A stretch of DNA of 64,000 bases from Bradyrhizobium icense (GCF_001693385.1 NZ_CP016428.1:2170001-2234000); one strand, 5' to 3'. Shown: positions 53,451 to 62,819, numbered from the stretch's first letter. Notes: generated by a model from the sequence alone, not told the origin. A program made the numbers and translations.

Positions 53451-54156
53451 CGCAATATCGGCCGCGCGATCGCACAGACGCTGGCGGGGGGGGGGTGTGC
53501 ATCTATCGTCGTGAACGCGCGCGGTAATCGCGCCGAGGCGGACGCCGTCGCGCGCGAGATCGAGGCCGGCCGCCGGCAGCAAGGCCCTCATTCATATCGG
53601 CGACGTTGCCGACACCGGTGAGGTGCAGGCGATGGCGGATGCCGCCATGCAGCAATTCGGCTGTATCGATATCCTCGTCAACAACGCCGCGTTGCGCCGC
53701 GAAAAGCCATTCGCCGAGATGGACTATGCAGCGTGGCGCGAAATCCTCGATGTGACCCTCGATGGCGCGTTCCACTGCGTGAAGGCCTGTCTGCCCGCGC
53801 TGCGGAAATCCGCCGCGGGAACCATCGTCAATATCGGCGGCCTCAGCGCACACACAGGGGCGAAAAATCGTGCGCAATGTGGTGACGGCGAAGGCGGGCA
53901 TCATCGGTTTGACCCGCGCGCTGGCGCACGACCTCGCTGCCGACGGCATCACCGTGAACTGCGTGGTTCCCGGCCTGATCGGCACGCCCCGGCCGAAAGA
54001 TAAGCCGGAGCCGGCGCATCACTTGACCCATCAGACCATCACCGGCAATCGGGGACTGCCGGAAGACGTCGCCGCAACCGTGCGGCTCCTGTGCGGACCC
54101 GGCGCTCGCTACGTCAGGCGATCCACGCCAATGGCGGCGCCTATTTGGGCGGCTGA
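53445..54156 (+). pseudogene. Short-chain dehydrogenase/reductase gene lacking its start, three frameshifts
   Basis: From TGAGRNIGRAIAQTLAGGG (the Rossmann motif) the SDR continues with VVNARGNRAEADAVAREIEA. After a shift near 53575 it reads HIGDVADTGEVQAMADAAMQ, IDILVNNAALRREKPFAEMD and GTIVNIGGLSAHTGAKNRA. After a second shift near 53865 it reads VVTAKAGIIGLTRALAHDLA, DGITVNCVVPGLIGTPRPKD and GNRGLPEDVAATVRLLCGPG. After a third shift near 54114 it reads AIHANGGAYLGG and stops at 54156. The usual Tyr of YxxxK is replaced by His/Val context (NRA...VVTAKAG). The first few codons are fused to the binding-protein fragment. A run of ten G at 53487-53496 is also unusual. Confidence 0.75.
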
Positions 54157-54240
54157 TGCATGGCTAAAGGCCGTTTTTGCAGACGTACTGCCGGAAAAAG
54201 CCCCTCGGCGACCGCGGCGTTTGATGTTACCTAGAAACGC

Positions 54241-56349
54241 ATGAACCAGCATGCCAAGGTCGACATCCGCCACTCCACCTGTCCGCACGATTGCCCGTCA
54301 GCCTGTGCGCTCGACATCGAAGTGATCGACGATCGCTCGATCGGCCGGGTCCGCGGCTCCAAGCAGCAGACCTATACGGCGGGCGTGGTCTGCGCCAAGG
54401 TCGCGCGCTACGCCGAGCGCATTCACCATCCCGACCGGCTGCTCTACCCGATGCGCCGCACCGGACCGAAAGGCTCCGGCCAGTTTGCGCGGATTTCCTG
54501 GGATGAAGCGCTGGACGAAATCGCTGCGCGCTTCGATCAGGCAGAACGCGAATTCGGCGCTGAATCGGTCTGGCCCTATTACTATGCCGGCACCATGGGG
54601 CTCGTCATGCGCGACGGCATCAATCGCCTGGCGCATGTAAAAAAATATTCGCGCTACTACTCGACGATCTGCGCCAACATCGCGCGCGTCGGCTTCGCCA
54701 TCGGCACCGGCAAAATCGCCGGCGTCGATCCGCGCGAGATGGGCGTCTCCGATCTCGTCGTGATCTGGGGCACCAATCCGGTGAACACCCAGGTCAACGT
54801 CATGACCCATGCCTCGCGCGCCCGCAAGGAGCGTGGTGCCAAGATTGCGGCGATCGACGTCTACAACAACGACACCATGAAGCAGGCGGATATCAAGATC
54901 CTGCTGCGACCGGGGACCGACGGCGCGTTCGCCTGCGGCGTCATGCACGTGCTGTTCCGCGAGGGCTACGCGGATCGCGCTTATATGGATCGTTATACCG
55001 ACTGCCCGGACGAACTGGAGACGCATCTGGCGACACGCACGCCGGAATGGGCTTCGAAGATCTCGGGCGTCCCGGTCGAAGAGATCGAGGCTTTCGCGCG
55101 GCTGGTCGGCCAGACCAAGCGTACGTTCTTTCGCCTCGGCTATGGCTTCACCCGCAGCCGCAACGGTGCAACGCAGATGCATGCGGCGTTGTGTATCCCG
55201 GCGGTGACCGGTGCATGGCAGTATGAAGGCGGCGGCGCATTCTTCAACAATGCTTCGATGTGGCAGTTCAACGAATCCATCATCGAGGGCCACGATGCGA
55301 TCGACCCTACGACACGCTGGCTCGACCAGTCCCAGATCGGGCGCATCCTGACCGGCGATTCCGAAGCCTTGAAAGGCGGTCCACCGGTCAAGGCAATGCT
55401 GATCCAGAACACCAATCCGGTGACGGTTGCCCCCGAACAGGCGCTGGTGCGCCAGGGTTTTGCGCGCGAGGACCTGTTCGTCGCGGTGCACGAGCAGTTC
55501 ATGACCGAGACGGCTGCGGTGGCCGACATCGTGCTCCCCGCCACCATGTTCATGGAACATGACGATCTCTATTACGGCGGCGGCCACCAGCATATTTCGG
55601 TGGGCGCGAAGCTGATCGATTCGCCCGGCGAGTGCCGTTCGAACCACGAAGTACTGCAAGGCCTCGGTCGCCGCCTCAATGCCGTGCATCCCGGATTTGA
55701 GATGACGCCGCGCGAACTGATCGATGCGACGCTGAAGAAGAGCGGCCACGGCGATATCGAGACGCTGGAGGCTGATCTGTGGCGCGATATTCAGCCGGAT
55801 TTTCGTACCTCCCACTACCTCGACGGTTTCGCGCACCTGGACAAGAAGTTCCACTTCAAGGCCGACTGGGCGAATCCTCCATGGGGTAAGCCCGGACTCG
55901 GTCCATGGGAGCAGATGCCGTCGCTGCCGGATCACTGGACGGTCATCGAGGAGGCGGATGAGGCGCATCCGTTCCGGCTCGCCACCAGTCCGTCGCGCAG
56001 CTTCCTCAATACCAGCTTCAACGAAACGCCATCGTCGATCGCGCGCGAGGGCAGTCCGACCGTCATGATCCATCCCGAGGATGCGGCGTCGCTCGGGATT
56101 GCCGACGGCGATGCTGTCACGCTCGGCAACATGCGCGGCGAAACGACATTGACCGCGCGGCTATTCCACGGCCTGCGCCGCGGCGTGCTGATCGCGGAAT
56201 CCATTCATCCCAACAAGGCCCATATCGGCGGCCGCGGCATCAACATGCTAACCGGTGCCGAAATCGTCGCTCCGGTCGGCGGCGCCGCGTTTCATGACAA
56301 CAAGGTCTGGGTGAAAAAGGTGATGTCAGCCAGTGGGCGCAAGAGTTAG
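54241..56349 (+). CDS. Bis-MGD molybdopterin oxidoreductase (DMSO reductase superfamily)
   Basis: The 702-aa enzyme has an N-terminal 4Fe-4S motif (Cys14, Cys18, Cys22, Cys51; CPHDCPSAC ... GVVCAKV). Then come the MGD-binding and domain signatures ISWDEALDEIAARFDQAERE, SDLVVIWGTNPVNTQVNVMT, AMLIQNTNPVTVAPEQALVR and TAAVADIVLPATMFMEHDDL, and the C-terminal cap EGSPTVMIHPEDAASLGIAD. It has no Tat leader, so it is cytoplasmic, like formate-dehydrogenase- or assimilatory-type enzymes. The substrate is unknown; relatives of this kind are often beside SDR and acyl-CoA genes. It starts 84 bp behind the SDR pseudogene. Confidence 0.87.
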   Translation: MNQHAKVDIRHSTCPHDCPSACALDIEVIDDRSIGRVRGSKQQTYTAGVVCAKVARYAERIHHPDRLLYPMRRTGPKGSGQFARISWDEALDEIAARFDQAEREFGAESVWPYYYAGTMGLVMRDGINRLAHVKKYSRYYSTICANIARVGFAIGTGKIAGVDPREMGVSDLVVIWGTNPVNTQVNVMTHASRARKERGAKIAAIDVYNNDTMKQADIKILLRPGTDGAFACGVMHVLFREGYADRAYMDRYTDCPDELETHLATRTPEWASKISGVPVEEIEAFARLVGQTKRTFFRLGYGFTRSRNGATQMHAALCIPAVTGAWQYEGGGAFFNNASMWQFNESIIEGHDAIDPTTRWLDQSQIGRILTGDSEALKGGPPVKAMLIQNTNPVTVAPEQALVRQGFAREDLFVAVHEQFMTETAAVADIVLPATMFMEHDDLYYGGGHQHISVGAKLIDSPGECRSNHEVLQGLGRRLNAVHPGFEMTPRELIDATLKKSGHGDIETLEADLWRDIQPDFRTSHYLDGFAHLDKKFHFKADWANPPWGKPGLGPWEQMPSLPDHWTVIEEADEAHPFRLATSPSRSFLNTSFNETPSSIAREGSPTVMIHPEDAASLGIADGDAVTLGNMRGETTLTARLFHGLRRGVLIAESIHPNKAHIGGRGINMLTGAEIVAPVGGAAFHDNKVWVKKVMSASGRKS

Positions 56350-56419
56350 ATCGCTCTTGCAGTTTACCGTCATCCTGCCGCAAATGCTTGTCAGCATTTG
56401 ACCAAGAGGCGAGTGGGAC

Positions 56420-57202
56420 ATGACTGACACGAACAGCGTGATACGCGAGAAGCGCGGGCAGGCGCTCTGGATTACCATCAACCGGCCGGACAAGCGCAAC
56501 GCCATCAATGCCGACGTGGTCGCCGGCATCGCCCGCGGCTATCGTGACGCGCATGACGACAAGGACGTCCGAGTTATCGTGCTGACGGGAGCGGGCGATA
56601 AGGCGTTTTGCGCCGGCGCCGACCTGCAGAACAGCGGCGCCGCCTTTGCGATGGATTATTCGCGACCGAATGTGGATTACGCCGATCTGTTGCGGCTGTC
56701 GCAAAATGCCACCAAGCCTGCGGTTGCGCGGGTGGGGGGCGTCTGCATGGCCGGCGGCATGGGCTTGTTATGCATGACGGACATGGCAGTCGCCGCCGAT
56801 AACGTTATCTTCGGTTTGCCGGAAGTGAAGGTTGGCGTGTTTCCGATGCAGGTGCTGAGCCTGCTGCAGTCGATCGCGCCAAAACGGCTGGTCAGCGAGT
56901 GGTCGCTGACCGGTGAGCCGTTTGATGCGCACGCAGCGCAGGCCGCCGGGCTCCTGAACTACGTGGTGCCGGCGGCCGAACTGGACGCCAAGGTCGACTG
57001 GCTGATCAACCGCATCGTCGACAAGTCGCCGACCGCGATCCGCCGCGGCAAGTATGCGATGCGCGCGATCGCCTCGATGTCGTTCGAGGAGAGCATCGCC
57101 TATACCGAAAGTCAGATTGCGCTGTTGGCGATGACGGAAGACGCCAAGGAAGGCCTCAAGGCTTTTGGGGAGAAGCGCAAGCCTTCCTGGACAGGCAAAT
57201 AG
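56420..57202 (+). CDS. Enoyl-CoA hydratase/isomerase family protein
   Basis: A 260-aa crotonase-fold protein: LWITINRPDKRNAINADVVA, VIVLTGAGDKAFCAGADLQN (oxyanion hole), KPAVARVGGVCMAGGMGLLC, and FGLPEVKVGVFPMQVLSLLQ. At the two usual acid/base positions the local sequence is GGMGLLCMTD and GLPEVKVGVF, so one glutamate (in PEVK) is present. Hydratase, isomerase or hydrolase activity on a CoA thioester is possible. It follows the oxidoreductase gene by 70 bp and ends 42 bp from the convergent integrase gene. Confidence 0.87.
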   Translation: MTDTNSVIREKRGQALWITINRPDKRNAINADVVAGIARGYRDAHDDKDVRVIVLTGAGDKAFCAGADLQNSGAAFAMDYSRPNVDYADLLRLSQNATKPAVARVGGVCMAGGMGLLCMTDMAVAADNVIFGLPEVKVGVFPMQVLSLLQSIAPKRLVSEWSLTGEPFDAHAAQAAGLLNYVVPAAELDAKVDWLINRIVDKSPTAIRRGKYAMRAIASMSFEESIAYTESQIALLAMTEDAKEGLKAFGEKRKPSWTGK

Positions 57203-57244
57203 CTCGCTTGCAGACAACGTGAGCTGCTCCAGATTCGACGCCCA

Positions 57245-58528
57245 TTAAGTGTCATTCCAAGTCGAGATGACGGCAACTTTTGTTCGTTCCTCACGACGCT
57301 TCTTGGAGCCCGAGATCAACTGTTTCCGGGTGCGCTTGGCGTAGGTAGGTAACTGGCGTGTTGATCGATGGCGGGATGCCGCGCGTAACTCTGCATCTGT
57401 GAGGTCGCTATCGGCACCTTCCGTAAAGCCGCCATGACGGAATGAGGTAAATGAGAGTTCAGTTCGAATTCCAGCCGCGACAACAATCTTTCTTACAACG
57501 CGTCGGAGATATCGCAGATCCTTGCGCGCCGTAATCCATGGGAGCGGCGTACGTGACCTGCGATGCTCATGGTCGCGCCGAAACATCAGTCCCGAGACGA
57601 TCGCTTCCTTGATCGCGTCGAGCTCTGCCATCAATTCGGGGAAAAGAGGCTCACCGGTTTCGTCAAATAGCGGCCACCATGCTTCCTCGCCATTCTTCGG
57701 ATGAACAATTTTCACGCTATTCGGCCGCTCTTTGGGGCGATAGTGCGAAATTTCAAAGGCGCCGAACACGTGTTCCTCACGCTGCAACCATTCCCAAGTC
57801 AGCAGTGCCGCCGTTCCCACTGAGTTATATCCGAGCTTCTTTGCGGACATTCTAAAGGCAACGAGCTCGTCCCAAGTCGCTGTCGGTGTTTCACGCGCAG
57901 GCCGACCGGGCGCGTGTGCTTTTAGACCCATCCGAGAGAATGGGTTGATCGCCGGCACTTTCGTTTCTTGGGCCCGCTGGCCAACAAACCAAGCGCGCCG
58001 GCAAGCGGTCATAGCTGCATTTGCATAGCGGCGCCGCTCCCGCTTGACGATGTTGCCATGCGCGTCTTCGGCTTCGACGATTAGCAGTTTCGCGTAAATT
58101 GCGTCGACGAATGCCTTCGTGAAGTCAGAAATCTGCTTCGAGCCCGCGCGGCTACCATCCTTCAGGATGTGGTTAGCAAAAAGTGCCAATCCTTGCTCGT
58201 ACAAGCGCTGCGTCTTGTGATCGATCTCTTTCCATTTTTGGTGAGCCCTGAATATGCTGACCAGCCAATCAAAGGTGCCCGGCACAGGAGAAGGTGGAAC
58301 CATATCGGTCAATCCTCTTGAGCGCCAGCTGTCGAATGCGGGCAACAGAACATTCTTGGTTCGGTCGACGGCGGCTAGGTGTTCCCGCCCTAGTGCTTCA
58401 GCTTTGACGTGGCAGCCCTGTTTGCGAGCCCAAGTCGGCGGCTCAAAGAAGTATGCCCATTGACCACTCTTCAATGGTTTTCGTCGGAAGTAGCGAGGAA
58501 ATGTCATTGCCGTGACAGGTGGCTTCAT
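57245..58528 (-). CDS. Tyrosine recombinase (integrase) of an integrative element
   Basis: The 427-aa protein carries the C-terminal catalytic signature R364-H365 (FTSFRHGGFTEG), His387 and Tyr396 (RHRSTRQLPTYAKR). The middle part has the SAM-like core-binding domain (WKEIDHKTQRLYEQGLALFA), and LLTWEWLQREEHVF is the likely first-arginine region. It belongs to a divergent rhizobial ICE/island integrase group. The gene overlaps the excisionase-like gene upstream by four bases (ATGA). Its 3' end lies 42 bp from the enoyl-CoA hydratase stop, so a junction of mobile and chromosomal DNA may be right there. No tRNA gene is seen nearby. Confidence 0.8.
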   Translation of the reverse strand: MKPPVTAMTFPRYFRRKPLKSGQWAYFFEPPTWARKQGCHVKAEALGREHLAAVDRTKNVLLPAFDSWRSRGLTDMVPPSPVPGTFDWLVSIFRAHQKWKEIDHKTQRLYEQGLALFANHILKDGSRAGSKQISDFTKAFVDAIYAKLLIVEAEDAHGNIVKRERRRYANAAMTACRRAWFVGQRAQETKVPAINPFSRMGLKAHAPGRPARETPTATWDELVAFRMSAKKLGYNSVGTAALLTWEWLQREEHVFGAFEISHYRPKERPNSVKIVHPKNGEEAWWPLFDETGEPLFPELMAELDAIKEAIVSGLMFRRDHEHRRSRTPLPWITARKDLRYLRRVVRKIVVAAGIRTELSFTSFRHGGFTEGADSDLTDAELRAASRHRSTRQLPTYAKRTRKQLISGSKKRREERTKVAVISTWNDT

Positions 58529-58806
58529 ACTAGAGAGGCCAAATCTCTTGTGGCCGTTCTATCTAGATCGGTAGCTTTGGCTGGTGTCGTGAGATCATCG
58601 ATAACGGCTTTCGACCATACTGGCTCTCGAGAGCGCCCACTTCCGTGATAGCCGGTTGGCGGTGGTGCCTCCCCACGCGCCACGGCGCGTGCGAGTTCAC
58701 CTGTGTCGCGGTAATCCAGGTAGGCGGCGGCCATGTCGGCGCGCATCAGTGCAGGCCATGTGCCAATGGGTGGGTAACGCGCAGGAAGGGCAGACCGTGG
58801 TGACAT
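58525..58806 (-). CDS. Excisionase-like small DNA-binding protein (93 aa)
   Basis: The sequence YPPIGTWPALMRADMAAAYL with a following basic, proline-rich segment (RGEAPPPTGYHGSGRSREPV) and WSKAVIDDL has the plan of AlpA/Xis-type winged-helix proteins found directly in front of integrase genes. It is translationally coupled to the integrase. It probably directs excision or controls the integrase promoter. Confidence 0.6.
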   Translation of the reverse strand: MSPRSALPARYPPIGTWPALMRADMAAAYLDYRDTGELARAVARGEAPPPTGYHGSGRSREPVWSKAVIDDLTTPAKATDLDRTATRDLASLV

Positions 58807-59847
58807 GAGCGGTTTGTTTGTGCGTGTGCGTCACGCGAGATGTAGGACTAATGGCAGTGACGAATCCCTTCGATGAGACGCTGCCTTAGGCTAGAAAAAC
58901 ACTGACCGAGATAGTTCAGCTCGCGAATACCCATTTCATGCATACTCTCACCTTCACCTAACTGCAAAATATGGAACGGGAAGGTTTTATAGAAAAGCGG
59001 AGCCGAGACCTGATGGGGAAATCGGCTGGCATAGAGTGCAAATTGGTAGGTGATCCCAATCACAGGAGCGTGGTGCAACTCGCAACGGCAAACCTGGAAA
59101 GCGAGGTGAGCGCGGAAGATAGCACCGCTTCGGATGGCGAAAGATGATCGCAAGCAAGACTAGTAGATCGTAACGCGAGCGAGCAGTCGCCACCGGCACA
59201 TTTGCATTGTGGCTATATACCGCTGGTCGAGAGGCATAGGATTCCAGTGGGTTATCAGCACTCAATCCGACAAGTCTGTCGCCGACGTTACATTGAACCG
59301 GCGATAATTCCTCCCTTTGTCGGAATTATAGGTCTCGCAGCAGATCGCGGCCACGGTTGGTACACGAGAATGCCGCTCCTGCTTTGCGAGTGGCAGATGA
59401 TGGCGTGGCGTGCCCCGGCTATGGCATTTGGCGCGTCCGCTAGCCGCGGACCGGGCTCTCGTGCACCGAGCCGCAAGGCGTCTCGGCCATCCGGCTTCGA
59501 ATCCCTCGCGCAATCATGAGTCGCTCGCCGGAGGCACTCGCCTTCGGAGCCCGCCGTCATTTCACTCCGGCGTCGCTATCACTGCCCCTCGGCGGGTGCC
59601 TTCTTAACCGGTCTCGCGACTGCAGTCGGTCCCGCGTCCCGCCGCGGCTTCCGCCGCGCCGGCGCTATGCTGACGCTCCTGCGGCTGCCTCTTTCTCCTG
59701 CCTGGCGATTGCTCCTGTTGTGGACGACAAGCTCTTCGGCCCGCCTTAGCCGCGGCGCGCCAGAGAGTGAGAGGAGGACGGCGCAATTCGTGGCGGGTTG
59801 GAGGTCGAGAGAGAGGCTCTCGGGCCAGCCGCTACGGAGAGTCCGAT
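58807..59847. other. Long spacer between integrase and Toprim genes
   Basis: Over 1 kb with no frame I can support on either strand; the open frames present have poor composition. It contains the second copy of the dispersed repeat (59450-59546) and should hold the promoter of the excisionase/integrase pair and that of the Toprim gene. An attachment site may lie here, but I see no clear core. Confidence 0.45.
59450..59546 (+). repeat. Dispersed ~95-bp repeat, copy B
   Basis: It matches 19741-19834 in the same orientation, with about 85 % identity by eye and the identical core CATGAGTCGCTCGCCGGAG. The copies lie 39.7 kb apart. The divergence argues against recent att sites; an old dispersed element of the genome is more likely. 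Confidence 0.6.
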
Positions 59848-60936
59848 ATGGCAAGCGCAGTTCAGAGTTCTATCGGGGGGCAGCCTGACATGCCCCACGA
59901 TGCAGCGGAATTAACACAGTGCCTGGCACGGGAGGCCGAGGCGGTGTGCCGTCGCTATCTTTCCAATGGGCGACGGGTAGGAAACTACTGGCAGGTGGGC
60001 GACGTCAGAAACACGGCCGGCCGCTCAATGTTCGTACGTCTGAGAGGCGATGAATCCGGCAAACGCGTCGCCGGCAAATGGACTGATGCCGCCACCGGCG
60101 AGCATGGAGATTTACTCGACGTTATCCGCGAAAGCTGCGGCCTCGCCGATTTCCGCCAAGTCGCCGCCGAAGCACGACGATTCCTCAACCTGCCAAGACC
60201 TGAGCCAGACTCTAAACGGCAGCCACGTGCTTCAACGCCAACCGGCTCGCACGAGTCGGCACGGCGGCTGTTCGCGATGTCGCGTCCGATCAAAGGAACG
60301 ATAGCAGAGAAATATCTACATGCCCGCGCCATCACAGTCCTTCCCGGCAGCGGAAGCCTTCGGTTCCACCCGCGGTGCTATTATCGTCCTGTTTCTTCTG
60401 AACCAGCCGAGACCTACCCTGCGATGATCGCTGCTGTGACCGATCTCGACGGTCGGATTACTGGCGTGCATCGAACTTACCTCGATCCCGAAGGGTTCGA
60501 TCGTTCGGCCGGCGGCAAGGCCCCAATCGATACGCCACGCCGCGCAATGGGCCGTCTCCTCGGAAACGCCGTTCGCTTCGGTGTCGCTGACGACGTGATG
60601 GCAGCCGGGGAAGGGATCGAAACCATGCTGTCCCTCCGTTGCGTCTTACCTGAGATGCCGATGGCGGCAGCGCTTTCAGCGGCGCACTTGAGAGCCATTC
60701 TACTGCCGCCCAAATTGCGCCGCCTTTACATCGTTTGCGACGACGATCTCGCTGGCCGTAGCGCGATGGAGAGCTTGGGTGCACGCGCGCACACTAATGG
60801 TATCGAGGCGATCCCGCTGTCACCGCGCTGCGGCGATTTCAACGAGGACCTTCGCAGTTTTGGCGTGGATGCGCTTCGAGCTGCCGTGCGGGTCCAGCTC
60901 GCTCCGATGGATGTGGCGCGCTTCATGAAGTCGTGA
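59848..60936 (+). CDS. Toprim-domain protein of an integrative element
   Basis: The 362-aa protein has an N-terminal zinc-free primase-like domain (CRRYLSNGRRVGNYWQVGDV, RSMFVRLRG, GKWTDAATGEHGDLLDVIRE) followed by a Toprim fold with AAGEGIETMLSLRCVLPEMP (glutamate) and LYIVCDDDLAGRSAMESLGA (DxD). Such proteins occur in ICEs and plasmids of Rhizobiales near DUF2493 genes and are thought to take part in element replication or transfer. CGGAGAG precedes the ATG at 59848; the 27-codon extension upstream is dropped. Confidence 0.82.
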   Translation: MASAVQSSIGGQPDMPHDAAELTQCLAREAEAVCRRYLSNGRRVGNYWQVGDVRNTAGRSMFVRLRGDESGKRVAGKWTDAATGEHGDLLDVIRESCGLADFRQVAAEARRFLNLPRPEPDSKRQPRASTPTGSHESARRLFAMSRPIKGTIAEKYLHARAITVLPGSGSLRFHPRCYYRPVSSEPAETYPAMIAAVTDLDGRITGVHRTYLDPEGFDRSAGGKAPIDTPRRAMGRLLGNAVRFGVADDVMAAGEGIETMLSLRCVLPEMPMAAALSAAHLRAILLPPKLRRLYIVCDDDLAGRSAMESLGARAHTNGIEAIPLSPRCGDFNEDLRSFGVDALRAAVRVQLAPMDVARFMKS

Positions 60937-61312
60937 CACCACGCCGGTCGCGGGGAAGGAAATACTAGTCTTCGGCGTCCCTTGAGCCGGATCGCAGGCG
61001 TTTCCACGTGTTGTCGAAGAGGGCCGCACCCGGCCTTCTGAGAGGGCGACGCTGCGGCAAGCGGCTCGGCCACGCAATGGCGTTAGCCGGCTATTTTCCG
61101 TCGCGCCCGAGCTCACTCACCCATCGCGCGGAGCGCGAAGGGGACGTCGAGTGCGCGCTTTACATCGCGAAACAAAATTGCCTGCTCCCGCCATCCTCCG
61201 CTCTGCTCCGGCCGCATCGCTGCGCACCGCGGTGCAGGTCCGGTCCGCCCGCCGCCTTTTGGTCGCCATGAAGGCTGCGATGGGCGCGGCCGATCCAACA
61301 GAGGAAAACGCT
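60937..61312. other. Gene-free spacer
   Basis: 376 bases between the Toprim and DUF2493 genes. The frame of the latter is open to 61151, but these codons are serine/arginine-rich and lack a ribosome-binding site. No other feature is seen. Confidence 0.45.
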
Positions 61313-62251
61313 ATGACGACCAATCGCGACGAACAAATCTTCGATCGGCTGATCGGTACTTCTCCGACCGATCACGTACTCACCGAACTGCAGCTCCACG
61401 GCTATCGTCCCTTTCAGGACGAACCCGACCCGCGACCGCTGCCCGAAGCACGCACCATCGCCAATGCCGTTGCTGATATTTTCGACGCCCTCATTGCGAC
61501 GCTCGGCGAGACCCGCCTCGAGCCCGATCTTGAGAATCTTTTGTGGTCGAGCGTCAACCTCTTTCATCGCGCCACCGAGCGGATCGAACACGACCTCGAC
61601 GGCAACGAACTGGCGCAAAAGCGCGCCCAGAAGGATCAGGATGGCTCGGAAGTCCGCTCCGTCGAATTGGAACGCCTGATTGCCGAAGGCATGACCCTGA
61701 TCGAACGCCGCAGCACCCTGGAGTTGTTCCGCGACCAGGCCGCCGAGCAGTTCGAGCGCCACACCGGATCAGCCTGGCGACCGCGCTCGGGATCTCTGGT
61801 GAACCACCGCACGCTGACCTCGGCCGTCATTGACAGCCGTGACTTCCTCGCCGCTACACGCCGCGTCGCCTTGGAGCCGCTGATGCCCAGAGGCACCAAG
61901 ATCGCCTTTACCGGTGGGATCGACTGCAACGATCACCGCCTGATTTGGGACGCGCTCGACAAGGTCCGCACCAAATATCCCGACATGGTCTTGCTGCATG
62001 GCGGATCGCCGAAGGGCGCCGAACGCATCGCTGCCCGATGGGCCGATCACCGCAAGGTAATACAGATCGCTTTCAAGCCGGACTGGGTGCGGCATGCCAA
62101 GGCGGCACCGTTCAAGCGCAACGACCAGATGCTCGACGTTTTGCCCGTTGGGGTCATGGTTTTCCCCGGTACCGGTATCCAGGACAATCTCGCCGACAAG
62201 GCGCGAAAGCTCGGTATTCCCGTCTGGAGTTTCGGTCACGGCGGCGCGTAA
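61313..62251 (+). CDS. DUF2493 / SLOG-like protein of an integrative element
   Basis: The 312-aa protein has a variable helical N-terminal half (LRSVELERLI-type, with ERIEHDLDGNELAQKRAQKD) and a C-terminal DUF2493 domain: GTKIAFTGGIDCNDHRLIWD, YPDMVLLHGGSPKGAERIAA, ARWADHRKVIQIAFKPDWVR. The fold is related to the DprA/YpsA nucleotide-binding SLOG group; the bound ligand is unknown. It is a typical neighbour of Toprim genes in rhizobial ICEs. GAGGAAAACGCT precedes the ATG at 61313. Confidence 0.82.
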   Translation: MTTNRDEQIFDRLIGTSPTDHVLTELQLHGYRPFQDEPDPRPLPEARTIANAVADIFDALIATLGETRLEPDLENLLWSSVNLFHRATERIEHDLDGNELAQKRAQKDQDGSEVRSVELERLIAEGMTLIERRSTLELFRDQAAEQFERHTGSAWRPRSGSLVNHRTLTSAVIDSRDFLAATRRVALEPLMPRGTKIAFTGGIDCNDHRLIWDALDKVRTKYPDMVLLHGGSPKGAERIAARWADHRKVIQIAFKPDWVRHAKAAPFKRNDQMLDVLPVGVMVFPGTGIQDNLADKARKLGIPVWSFGHGGA

Positions 62252-62819
62252 GCGCCGCCACTTCCCGGCAACAGGCACATTTCCGTCAAGGCCGTGCCGA
62301 GACACTCGGCAAATTTCCAACGCGGCGAAGTGCGCTGACGGCGAGATTACTCCGATCAACTCGCGCCCTCGGCTAGACCGGACTGCGCCGTGGTGGTGGC
62401 GCGACCCCTTGCAACACCTGTCATGGGATCCATGGCCATGATCATCGGCATTCTTAATCTCGCTGGGCTACGTGCCGTCAGCTGGGCTTCGTTTGCGCTT
62501 GCGATCTAGGGGTGCCGTTCTTCCTCGGCAGGACCGCGGCGATGTAGACGTATTGAGTTGGAATGGGTCTGGTCGGTGCCATTGGCCTTGACTTCGTGGT
62601 CGGCGGGCTCGTTTGGCCGGGAAGTTTATCTTCTCTGTCGCGTTCTCCCGATGCGCTGCGGCTCTTGCGTAGGTCTGACGATCTTGCTGTTTCGCAGGAC
62701 GGATAAGGGATCGTCGCAGCCTGGTCGACAGAGTGTTTTCGCTGCAGCCTTGTCCCGGCGCGATCCATCGTTGATTTTCTTAATTATCAATGACTTAACG
62801 TCTTTCCATCCTGGCGCCC
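62252..62819. other. Gene-free spacer before the toxin-antitoxin pair
   Basis: About 570 bases. Frames on both strands are short and biased. The right end, from about 62765, becomes AT-rich as it enters the toxin-antitoxin promoter. Confidence 0.45.

Noticed and set aside
59450..59546. A tRNA gene, because of the TTCGAATCC run
   Set aside because: The bases around the run do not form a five-pair T-stem, and no acceptor or anticodon stem can be built around it. Copy A lacks the run.
19741..59546. Repeats as attL/attR of a single island
   Set aside because: The copies differ at more than ten positions and by indels, while att cores made by one insertion should be identical.
59262..59560. Minus-strand frame reading REGFEAGWPRRLAAR across the repeat
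   Set aside because: The same peptide style appears from the other repeat copy. It has no ribosome-binding site and no conserved length, so it is a product of the repeat rather than a gene.
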